Source: Chamaecrista fasciculata (lineage: Eukaryota; Streptophyta; Magnoliopsida; Fabales; Fabaceae). From it: a stretch of 64,000 nucleotides of DNA. The notes under the pieces were generated by a model that did not search any database, was not told where the DNA came from, and was given only the letters and a program-made list of their open reading frames with translations. A program made the position numbers and the translations under genes. Below, piece by piece: positions 24,923-33,528 of the stretch. Within the stretch, counting starts at the first letter, position 1; the number at the start of each line of letters is the position of its first letter. The stretch covers positions 163,597 to 227,596 of the forward strand of contig QANZ01046144.1 in NCBI GenBank assembly GCA_003254925.1, read 5' to 3'.

Positions 24923-25122
24923 CAATTTTTTTTTGGCCGGTGACTAACAATTTAATTCTTAAACATTTAGTTAACATTTTTAAAACTTGAACTTTGTGAA
25001 ATTATAACATTTTAGTTATAAGTCCATGAAAAATAATCTTAAGAGACTAAGTTGTGTTTCTTTCTTCTACAACTTTTAAGGATTAATTAAAGTGTGTAAA
25101 CTATAAATTGAGGAGTTTAATC

Positions 25123-25166
<44 letters not shown>

Positions 25167-25929
25167 AAAGTGAAGAACTTTAACAAACATTAATTAAATT
25201 TTATGTTCAACTGAATAATGGAGATACAACTAGATCAAAAGAAATCTTTTTGCATCTGGTGGGATCTATATTGTGAAGGAACAAAGCTTTTGTAATCCAG
25301 AATTTAATTATTTATGACATGAGTGGACTACATACACTTCCCCTATTATCCCCAAACACCCATATATCCACTACGTGAAAGTTAGGGCCTCCAAACACAT
25401 GAGAAAAACACACAAGATCTCAATGACTATATTCATAATACAAATAATTTTGGATTATGGCCTTTGGAAATCAAGGAAAAAGTTAAAAAGAAAAAGACTA
25501 ATTAAGATCGATATCCAATGTCAACCGTACCATGATGTGGTTGGGAGTTTGTAGGAGATTGTATTGTAGTAAATGTCGTATATAAGGAAATGAGGATGTA
25601 TGTTATAATATATATAGCTTAGCGAGAACATAAAGAAGGTGGTGAAGTGACTAGAGAGATGGATGGTCAAGTTGGTAAGAACAATAATCTCACAAAGACA
25701 ATGATAATGCAACCAAAAGTGGTTTTGAGAGAGAATGGTAGTAGTAGACTATAATACTTGCTTGATAAACTAGAATTTCTAAATGTATGAATGTGTGTTT
25801 TCAATATTATTCGTAAAGAGGGTCATATTCTGAATCAAGATATATAAAAATTAAATAAAAAACAAAGAATAATATGAAATCTTAACTAATTCTATCTAAT
25901 AGTTAAACTAAAGATAATTTCAAGAATAC
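24923..25929. other. Intergenic DNA with an ATT microsatellite
   Basis: An (ATT)n microsatellite of about 14 units lies at 25124-25165. The remainder is AT-rich, with no coding sequence that I can support. The minus-strand frame at 25521-25712 has no recognisable domain. Confidence 0.6.
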
Positions 25930-25934
25930 AAGCA

Positions 25935-26274
25935 TTTAGAAAAATCTAACTCACCCCAAAATAACTTTTTTTTTGCCAAAACACCCCAAAATAGCTCTAA
26001 AAGGGAGAGAGATGTTTTATTATATATATAAAGTTAGAAAGTCTTTTAACCAAACAATATAACGTGGGACTTCAACACGCCCGACATAGGAACGTGAAGC
26101 CAACAGGTTATTCCCAGGACAATCTGCAGTAAGACTCATTCATCTCACATGCCCAAACTAGAGTCTGATACTATGTAAAAAGACCTAACTCACCCTAAAA
26201 GAGCTCGAGAAGGTTGTCTCATTATATATATAAAGTTAGAAAACCTTTTAACCAAACAATGTGAGACTTCAACA
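25935..26274 (-). mobile_element. TRIM fossil, second copy, opposite orientation
   Basis: Same family as the element at 24578, read on the minus strand. Its terminal repeats lie at about 25935-26076 and 26176-26274, each ending on the plus strand in CTTCAACA, with the primer-binding site complement near 26161-26175. The flanks aagca (25930-25934) and tagca (26275-26279) may be a worn 5-bp TSD. It has no protein-coding interior. It looks older than the first copy, as its two terminal repeats differ more. Confidence 0.75.
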
Positions 26275-27096
26275 TAGCACACGTATTGATTAACAAATAC
26301 ACAATTGATATATACTTTAGTTATTTAAGTATGATATCTTAAACTCGAACTGAGTTTTGTGTATACAACAAGTTTTGTCAGGAGAGACAATTCACTTTAA
26401 AAATAATTAGATTTCGAAAAAAATAATACTGACTGTCAGCTAAAAGTTAATGCTTAATTATTACTGAAAAGGCATGCATTTGTTGGGTTAATTGGTGAGA
26501 GACAATTAGACAAAGAAGAAGATGCAGATAGAGATTAGAAGGTGAATCAAAGGAGAATATATTATTGACAAGCACGTAGGGAGCAACTTGGCCACCACAC
26601 TGATCTTTTCAATTTTCATATGAAGAAAGGCCCATTTATTATGTGTGTGTGTTCCTTAACACACATTTACATGAAATGTCCTTAGCTCTTATCATTCCAT
26701 CTACACAGAAAGGAGAGGCAAGCCAACAGGCAAAAGCTTGCATGTTTTTTTGGTGCAATGTGTTGTGGCTTTTTATGGGTTTGAACTTGGATGTGGATTT
26801 GGTGTTCAAGTTTAGCCCATTAGTGATTTGTAAATATGGGCCTTGTGCCTCTAGAAGATCCAGTATTCGGAAGTCACTTTCTGATATAATCCTTTCCCAG
26901 TGTGATACACTTGTATTGTATCAATGTGTTCTGTTTTCTATCAATTGAAGAAAAAAAGTGCTCTGTTACTAACCAAAAACAATCGACGAACAAATTCAGC
27001 CCAACTCCAAACTATTTCTTCTTTCCTTGTATGGACCCAAAGCAGAAATTTTTTTGCTTTTGGGCAAGTGCTAAAACAGTAAAACCAAAGTTAATA
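26275..27096. other. Intergenic DNA, no gene supported
   Basis: Slightly less AT-rich than its surroundings around 26640-27080. A 101-codon frame at 26643-26948 starts in a (TG)n-like run and shows no known domain or conserved motif, so it is not called as a gene. Confidence 0.45.
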
Positions 27097-27105
27097 TAAG
27101 ATTAA

Positions 27106-27659
27106 AGGTAAATTACACTTTGGTACAATGTGGTATTTTCCGTTAACACTTAGGTATCCTGAGCTTTAATTCCGTTAGAAAATTAATGGAAATTAGAATT
27201 TTTGGAGCTATTTTATAATTTTAATCATAACAAATTTTTCAAAAATTATATATTGACCCCCAATTTTTTCAATAAACTACAAACAAGTCCCTGAATACAT
27301 ACTATCTAGGGACTAAAATTAAAACTATAAAAACATTTTGGGACTGTTTTGTAATTCTATCTTTTCTTATTTTTTTAAAAAATTATGTTTTGACCCCAAT
27401 TTCTTTTACAATTTTCATTTTAGTCCCTAGATAATATGTATCCAGGGGCCTATTTGTAATTTTTTGAAAATATTAGGAGTTAATATATAATTTTTTCAAA
27501 ATTTATTATAATCAAAATTATAAAATAGTTCCAAAAATTTTAATTTCCGTTACTTTTTCAACGGAATTAAAGCTCAAAGTACAAAGTGTTAACATAGAAT
27601 ACCACATGGTACCAAAATAAATATGATCAAATTATAAGGTATCAAAATGTAATTTACCC
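27106..27659. mobile_element. Family A MULE-type foldback MITE
   Basis: 554 bp with AGGTAAATTACACTTTGG at one end and the complement at the other, plus the second internal arm pair seen at 18636. The flanks taagattaa (27097-27105) and taaaattaa (27660-27668) are a 9-bp TSD with one mismatch. Confidence 0.8.
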
Positions 27660-27836
27660 TAAAATTAAAGTCATCAAGGAAGGTGGAAATGGTTAGAATA
27701 AGCGGTGGGTTGAAAAAAAAAACTGCACTATTAGACAATTAAAGAAATATAAATAGATATAAATCGAGGTCTCTCGACAACACACGAGGAAAGTGATAAA
27801 TGTTAAATGTATTGTTTTTGTAAATGATAAAATATA

Positions 27837-29057
27837 GGGTAAATTACACAAGAGGGCCTTGTGGTTTGACCCATTTTTAGATAGGGTTCCTGTGGTTTAA
27901 AAAGTTTTAAATTGGGGGCATGTGATTTGCAAATGTTAACAAAAAGGGTCATGAGGTTTAAAATTTGACGAAAATTTTGGTTAAAATACTATTTTAAGAC
28001 CGTAACTATTATTTTTTTACATTTGAGTCCCTAAAGGACTTTGGCAAAAGAAAAGAAAAGTTTGATGATAATAAATGAAGTTTTAATTAAATTAATTTTG
28101 CCCCAAAAAGATAAAAAGTTTTTCGTCTTCCTCTTTCCTTCCTCCCAGAAACTGAACATCATCACCATAAAACTAGGAGTGAAGGGAAACTGTTGTTTTT
28201 GCTTAATTTTGCTTTTCGATTTTATTGTTATTATCATCAATATTATTATTGTTTTTGGTTTGTTCTTTTATTCTTCTCTTTCGTGATGTTCCGATTCGAA
28301 CTCCTTGTGCTGGATTCGGATCTCTCTGTACCCTACGCTGAACCAAGGATCCCGGAGGATCTCATCGACGATGATCCTCGTCGCCGGAGCTCCGGATCTC
28401 ATCGACGAAGAGAATAACGCCGCACAACCAAACATCGACCTTCGCTCCGTCGTAGCCTTTCTTTGCGAGCATCTTCGACGCGACGTACGTCGGTGTACCA
28501 CATAAGGTGTGGAGAAGACCGTCGTCGGATAGGATTTGATCCTTGAGCGCGCTTAATCGAACTCGGAGATCTTGAGATCCATATTCTCGCCGTCGATTAA
28601 CAAATTATCGAGTTTCAGGTCACGGTGGAAAACGCCGAAACAACGACAGTATCTAACGGCGGAGATTAATAAAATCGAAAAGCAAAAATAAGCCAACAAC
28701 AACAGTTTCCCTTCACTCCTAGTTTGATGGTGATGATGTTCAGTTTCTGGGAGGAAAGAAAGAGGAAGACGAAGAACTTTTTATTTTTTTTTGAGCAAAA
28801 TTAATTTAATTAAAACTTCATTTATTACTATCAAACTTTTCTTTTCTTTTGTCAAGGTCCTTTAGGGACTCAAATGCATAAAAATTAATAGTTAAGGTCT
28901 TAAAATAGTATTTTAGCCAAAATTTTTGTCAAATTTTAAACCTCAGGACCCTTTTTGTTAACAGAGTAAACCACATGCCCCAATTTAAAACTTTTTAAAT
29001 CACAGGACCCTATTTGAAAATGGGTCAAATCACAGAGCCCTTTTGTGTAATTTACTC
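27837..29057. mobile_element. Pack-MULE carrying CIPK kinase gene fragments
   Basis: A 1221-bp element with long inverted arms of about 400 bp or more (left arm 27837 to about 28260, right arm about 28680-29057). It starts GGGTAAATTACACAAGAGGG and ends in the complement with GTGTAATTTACTC. Perfect 9-bp duplications taaaatata flank it at 27828-27836 and 29058-29066. The 9-bp TSD and long terminal repeats identify a Mutator-like element. The centre is GC-rich, unlike the arms and the surrounding DNA, and is derived from a host kinase gene (separate entry), which makes this a Pack-MULE. There is no transposase, so it depended on another element for movement. Confidence 0.88.
28290..28680 (-). 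pseudogene. Captured fragments of a CIPK/SnRK3 protein kinase gene
   Basis: Read on the minus strand, three blocks match CBL-interacting protein kinases (CIPK), the calcium-signalling Ser/Thr kinases of plants. In order they are: [20 protein letters not shown] (catalytic loop with the HRD motif, about 28560-28670); [29 protein letters not shown] (activation segment and subdomain IX, about 28420-28550); and [16 protein letters not shown] (end of the kinase domain, about 28300-28390). The blocks lie in different frames. The glycine-rich loop, the region between subdomain IX and the last block, and the NAF regulatory domain are missing. It cannot make a kinase. The rest of the element derives from transposon arms. 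Family identity is confident; which CIPK was the donor is unknown. Confidence 0.85.
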
Positions 29058-29340
29058 TAAAATATAATTATATAAGGTAACGCCAAATTTAGTACTATAA
29101 AAAAGTAAACACTCTTATTAGTGGAATCTTTCTTTATTTATAATTAACTTCAGTGGATCTATTCTAATTTCTAAATCTAAAAGTTTCTCTTAACAAGATT
29201 GTAAAAGGGAGCTATTTTCATTAGTGGACTTCTTTATCAAGACTTGTATAATAATATACATAGAAAATCACTTCACAAATTAATATAATATTTTTTTTAA
29301 TCTTAAACCGAACTTTTAAAAGGTCGGGTGCACAAACTAA

Positions 29341-29770
29341 GGGTCTGATTGGTTTAAGAAAATGTTTCTTGTTTTCATTTTCTGTTTCTATTTCTAGAAG
29401 TCTATTTTCATTTCTAAATTTTCAATATTTAAGAAACATGTTTGTTTTATAAAGTCAAAAAATTGTTTTCATTCATATTTAAATTATGTTAACTTGAATA
29501 ACGCTAATTGTTATATGTTTTTAAGTTTGATTATCACTAAATGATAATATATACATGATTAAATAGTTTATTTTTGTGTAATGTTGCAAAATATCATAAG
29601 TTTGTTTTTAGAAATAGTGAAAACGTCTTTTTGATGTTTCCTGTTTTCAGTCTGTTTCAGGAAATGTTTCCAGAAAACATTTTCAAAAAAACTATACAAA
29701 ACACGTTTTCAGTCATATTTCCTATTTTCAATGAAAATGGAAACTGGAAACAGAGCAACCAATCAGACCC
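29341..29770. mobile_element. Tourist-like MITE with TAA target sites
   Basis: The 430-bp element starts GGGTCTGATTGGTTT and ends AACCAATCAGACCC, with TAA at 29338-29340 and 29771-29773. The body is rich in GTTTCTGTTTTCATTT and complementary blocks. A 72-codon frame inside is repeat-derived. Confidence 0.83.
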
Positions 29771-29773
29771 TAA

Positions 29774-30338
29774 ATCTTCTATTCAATTTTGATGCAGATT
29801 CTCAAATTTATATTCTAAAGAATTTGAATTAATTTGTTTAAATTTAATTATAATCTTAATTTAAATTTAGAGAGAGAGAAGAGAGAGACGAGAGAGATGG
29901 GGAGATGAAAGTTTAATTTGTTTAAATTTAATTATAATTTTAATTTATTTTTTGTTCTTCCGTTTTTTATCCTTCTATAAAAAGAAAATGACCTTAATGT
30001 AAAAAAACTAAAACTTTTGGGGGATGAAAGTTTATTTTTTCATTTTTTAAACGAAAAAATGGATGGAAAACGAGAGACCAACTGTGCTAAGTTTTGGAAA
30101 ACTGAGGGACCAATATGGAACGAAAAATAACCGAAGGACCAATTTAGAACATTGAGCATAACTGAAGGACCAAAATAGGACTTTGACCTATCAAAAATTA
30201 TATATTTTGATGAATCAAGTATTGACTTATTGAGTTGGTATAATTTTAAGGACTAAAATTATTTTTTAAGTAAATTAATATAAATTATATATATAATATA
30301 ATATAATATAAGAGAGAGAGAGAGAGAGAGAGAGAGGT
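29774..30338. repeat. AT-rich spacer ending in a (GA)n microsatellite
   Basis: No gene is seen. GAGAGA-type short repeats occur near 29873-29897, and a (GA)n run of about 14 units occupies 30311-30338, directly against the large foldback that follows. Confidence 0.65.
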
Positions 30339-30784
30339 GACTGGATTATTGGGTCGCTGACAGATTGGTCCCTAGATTATTGGGTCGCTGACAGATTGGA
30401 CCCTGATTTATGGAAATTGACAAATAGGTCCCCGAATTTTACTAACGTTAGTCAAATTGGTCCTTCCGTTAAGTTGTCAACTTGCCATTAGCCAACATGA
30501 TGACGTGTTTGTTAACTGCTGACGTGGCACGTTAAGTGCCACGTCACAAGTTGAAAAACTAGAAAAAAAAAAAAGCCAACTGTGCGTGCCACATCAGCAT
30601 TAATAATAAAAAAAAATATTTCATTCAAAATTCAAATAGGTCCCTGAGTTATATTTTTATCTCATTATTCTCAATTTCCCCTCTTTTTCATAATCGTCAT
30701 TCATTTTAGTCCCAAATCCTCAAAATAAAATTGTAAAGTGTCCAAAAACTCTTCCAAACATTCTAGTTTAGTCCTTAAAAGTAT

Positions 30785-31310
30785 TAAAAACCTTAAAACC
30801 TAAACCCTAAACCCTAACCCCTAAAATACTATACCCCAAACTCTAAAACCCAAAACCTAAACCCTAAAACCCTAAAATCCTAAAATTGTAAAGAGTCCAA
30901 AAATTCTTCTAAACATTTCAATTTAGTCCTTAAACTCTAAAACCTCAAACCCTAGAACCCCAAACTCAAAACTCTAAAACCCCAAACCCTAAACCCTAAA
31001 ATCCCAAACCCCAAACCCTAAAATCCCAAACCCCAAATCCTAAAACCTTAAACCCTAAATTTTAAAACCCCAAACCCCAAACCCTAAAATTCCAAACCCC
31101 AAACCCAAATCCTAAAACCTTAACCCCTAAACTCTACAACCCCAAACCCCATACCCTAAACTCTAAAACCCTAAACCCCAAACTCAAACCCTAAACCCCA
31201 AACCCTAAAATCCCAAACCCTGAACCTTGAACCCCAAACCCTAAAACCTAAAACACCAAACCCCAAACTCTAAAACCCCAAACCCCAAACCCTAAAATCT
31301 CATACCCTAA
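30785..31310. repeat. Degenerate telomere-like repeat, CCCTAAA orientation
   Basis: About 525 bp of imperfect AAACCCTAAACCCC-type units, many altered to AAACCCCAAACCC or AAAATCCC. Plant telomeres are TTTAGGG on the other strand. The degeneracy and the inverted partner at 31455-32005 argue for an internal element rather than a true telomere. Confidence 0.85.
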
Positions 31311-31454
31311 ACTCTTTGGTTTATTATCTATTCATTTAATTAGAGGACCAATTTGTCTAACATATTGAACTATTTTGATAAATTCGAGGACTGATTTGAA
31401 TAATAATGCTGCACGTCACAATTGTTGAACTTTAATGTACAGTCACAATTCTGA

Positions 31455-32005
31455 TTATGGTTTGGGGTTTTAGAGTTTAGGGTTTGTGTTTGGGGTTTGA
31501 GGTTTTAGAGTTTGGGGGTTTAGGGTTTGAGGTTTTAGAGTTTGGGGGTATGGGATTTTAGGATCTAGGTTTGGGGTTTGGGGTTTTAGAGTTTAGGGTT
31601 TGGGGTTTGGGGTTTTAGGGTTTGGGGTTTGGGGTTCTAAGATTTGGGGTTTTAGAGTTTAAGGACTAAATTGAAATGTTTGGAAGAATTTTGGGACACT
31701 TTACAATTTTAGGATTTTAGGGTTTAGGGTTTAGGGTTTAGGGTTTTATGGTTTAGGGTTTAGGATTTTAGGGTTTTAGGGTTTAGGCTTTAGGGTTTGG
31801 GGTTTGGAATTTTAGGGTTTGGGTTTTAGAATTTAGGGTTTAAGGTTTTAGGATTTGGGGTTTGGGGTTATAGGGTTTGAGGTTTTAGAGTTTAAGGACT
31901 AAATTGAAATGTTTAGAGGAATTTTTTGACACTTTACAATTTTAGGATTTTTGGGTTTAGGGTTTAGAGTTTGGGGTTTATGATTTAGGTTTTAGGGTTT
32001 TTAAT
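31455..32005. repeat. Degenerate telomere-like repeat, TTTAGGG orientation
   Basis: The inverted partner of 30785-31310, with units such as GGTTTAGGGTTT and GGGGTTTGGGGTTTTAG. It is interrupted by AAGGACTAAATTGAAATGTTT blocks near 31660, 31890 and 32013, which also occur inverted in the left arm. Confidence 0.85.
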
Positions 32006-32213
32006 ACTTTTAAGGACTAAACTGGAATGTTTGGAAGAGTTTTGGGACACTTTACAATTTTATTTTGAGGATTTGGGACTAAAATGAATGAAGAAGATGA
32101 AAAATGAGGGGAAATTGAGAATAATGAGATAAAAATATAACTTAGTGACCTATTTGAATTTTGAATGAAATATTTTTTTTATTATTAATGCTGATGTGGC
32201 ACGCACAGTTGGC

Positions 32214-32214
<1 letters not shown>

Positions 32215-32291
<77 letters not shown>
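32215..32291. repeat. Poly(T) run of 77 bases
   Basis: An uninterrupted T homopolymer lies inside the right arm of the large foldback. The matching place in the left arm (near 30563) has only about 12 A. The real length may differ, since homopolymers of this size are poorly resolved by sequencing. Confidence 0.9.
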
Positions 32292-32690
32292 CAGTTTTCC
32301 AATTGCTGACGTAGCACTTAACGTGCCACGTCAGCAGTTAACGGACACGTCATCATGTTGGCTAACGGCAACTTAACAGAAGGACCAATTTGACTAACGT
32401 TAGTAAAATTCGGGGATCTATTTGTCAATTTCCATAAATCAGGGACCAATCTGTCAGCGACCCAATAATTCAGGCAGGAATTTGGGAGTTTACTCTTTTT
32501 TTTTTTGACATAATATGTATATCTTATTTCATTTTTAATATTTACTTTTAAAATATAGATAATTTTTTTTAGCCAAAAAATATAGATAGTATCGAATATA
32601 GATAATTGGGAACATTTGTAACTGTGAGTTGAGAATAATTGGGTAAATGTTCTAAATTATAGGGACTAAATAACAAATTATCGAACCTAC

Positions 32691-32698
32691 TATATAAA
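32691..32698 (+). promoter_or_regulatory. Probable TATA box of DPH3
   Basis: TATATAAA lies 131 bp before the DPH3 start codon. It is followed by CATCTCCGCC and a pyrimidine-rich stretch, a plausible transcription start about 30 bp downstream. It is 196 bp from the end of the large foldback, so the element forms most of the upstream region. Confidence 0.6.
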
Positions 32699-32828
32699 GG
32701 CTCATCTCCGCCACCATGTGTTAAAACCGACGTAGTCTCCGTCGCTCGCAGCCTAGGGTCTCTTCTCTTCTCTTCTAGTTGAACTCTATCAACGACGACG
32801 ACGTAGTCTCCGGCGAAGAACTCAAACG

Positions 32829-33080
32829 ATGTCGTACGACGACGTCGAGATCGAAGATATGGAGTGGAACGAGGAGCTTCAAGCATACACATATCCTTGT
32901 CCATGCGGCGACCTCTTTCAGATCACCAAGGAAGACCTTAAGCTCGGCGAAGAGATCGCTCGATGCCCTAGTTGCTCCCTCTACATCACCGTCATCTACA
33001 ACATCGAAGATTTTCTCGGCGATCAGAATTCTAACAAGAATCTTGAGCCGTCGAAGCAGCAACCCCTTACTGTTGCTTAA
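32829..33080 (+). CDS. DPH3: DPH3, CSL-type zinc protein of diphthamide synthesis
   Basis: DPH3 is a small cytosolic electron carrier that works with DPH1/DPH2 in the first step of making diphthamide, the modified histidine of elongation factor 2. It is also linked to tRNA wobble-uridine modification by Elongator. The product has 83 residues in one uninterrupted exon. It starts MSYDDVEIEDMEW and carries the zinc/iron-binding cysteines as CPCG (24-27) and CPSC (46-49), with the conserved GDLFQITKEDL between them. This is the full usual length for plant DPH3. The tail after about residue 64 is polar and variable. The following GT-AG pair (donor just after the stop near 33087, possible acceptor near 35000) hints at an intron in the 3' UTR, which is not proven. 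Confidence 0.95.
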   Translation: MSYDDVEIEDMEWNEELQAYTYPCPCGDLFQITKEDLKLGEEIARCPSCSLYITVIYNIEDFLGDQNSNKNLEPSKQQPLTVA

Positions 33081-33240
33081 ACTTCAGGTTTTTAATCAAT
33101 TAATTGATTGTTGTGTTCATGGGTTTAATTTGCTTTGCTAGGGTTTTCACCGCCTAATGTGTTTTATGTATGTATGTAGTCTTCTGTTCAGCCGACTTAT
33201 CATTCATTGAGCCCGTAAGATTGCTTGCTAATAATTTGTT

Positions 33241-33519
33241 GAGTAAACTAATAATTTCGTCCCGATAGATTATGGGACTGACAACTCACTCTACAAGATC
33301 GAAACGTACAATTTAGTTGTTAAATGATCAAAACAGTATATTAATTAATTCTTCTTGTGGAGTAAATAGTATAACATTTTAATTTTTTAGGAACTAAAAA
33401 GTATGCCGTTTTGATCTTTCAAGGACAAAACTATACATTTTAATATTTCAGAGACTTTCAGGGACTAAACTATACATTTTAATATTTCAGAAATTGAACT
33501 GTCAGCTCAATAATCATTC
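33241..33519. mobile_element. Family B MULE-type MITE in the DPH3 3' flank
   Basis: It starts GAGTAAACTAATAATTTCG and folds back on ATAATCATTC, with arms carrying ACAATTTAGTTG and AAACTATACATTTTAA blocks as in the copy at 8856. Perfect 9-bp duplications taatttgtt lie at 33232-33240 and 33520-33528. It begins 161 bp after the DPH3 stop codon. Confidence 0.78.
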
Positions 33520-33528
33520 TAATTTGTT

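Larger units (their letters stand above)
30339..32495. mobile_element. 2.1-kb foldback element with telomere-like arms
   Basis: The outer arms are clearly inverted. The left arm has GATTATTGGGTCGCTGACAG near 30342, ACTAACGTTAGTCAAATTGG, GCTGACGTGGCACGTTAAGT and AACTGTGCGTGCCACATCAGC. The right arm has the complements from 32160 to 32495, ending GTTTACTC. The inner arms are degenerate CCCTAAA repeats on the left (30785-31310) and TTTAGGG repeats on the right (31455-32005), with GTCCTTAAACTC and CATTTC blocks between. The termini match the 246-bp element at 59091-59336, which has a perfect 9-bp TSD, so this is probably a large MULE-type foldback relative. Its own left terminus has been lost against the (GA)n run and no TSD is visible. 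Confidence 0.75.

Noticed and set aside
26643-26948. 101-codon frame as a small gene
   Set aside because: It begins in a simple repeat and has no recognisable motif or splice context.
28268-28501. 77-codon minus-strand frame as a gene
   Set aside because: Only its last part matches a kinase, and the first part is another block read out of frame. It is part of the CIPK capture inside the Pack-MULE.
30785-32005. True telomere or chromosome end
   Set aside because: The repeats are degenerate, switch orientation in the middle and are enclosed by the arms of a foldback element with genes on both sides.
32161-32376. 71-codon frame with a long phenylalanine run
   Set aside because: It is the poly(T) homopolymer in the foldback arm.
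32829-33062. Overlapping frames on both strands of DPH3
   Set aside because: They are shadows of the DPH3 frame, which alone carries the CPCG and CPSC zinc ligands.
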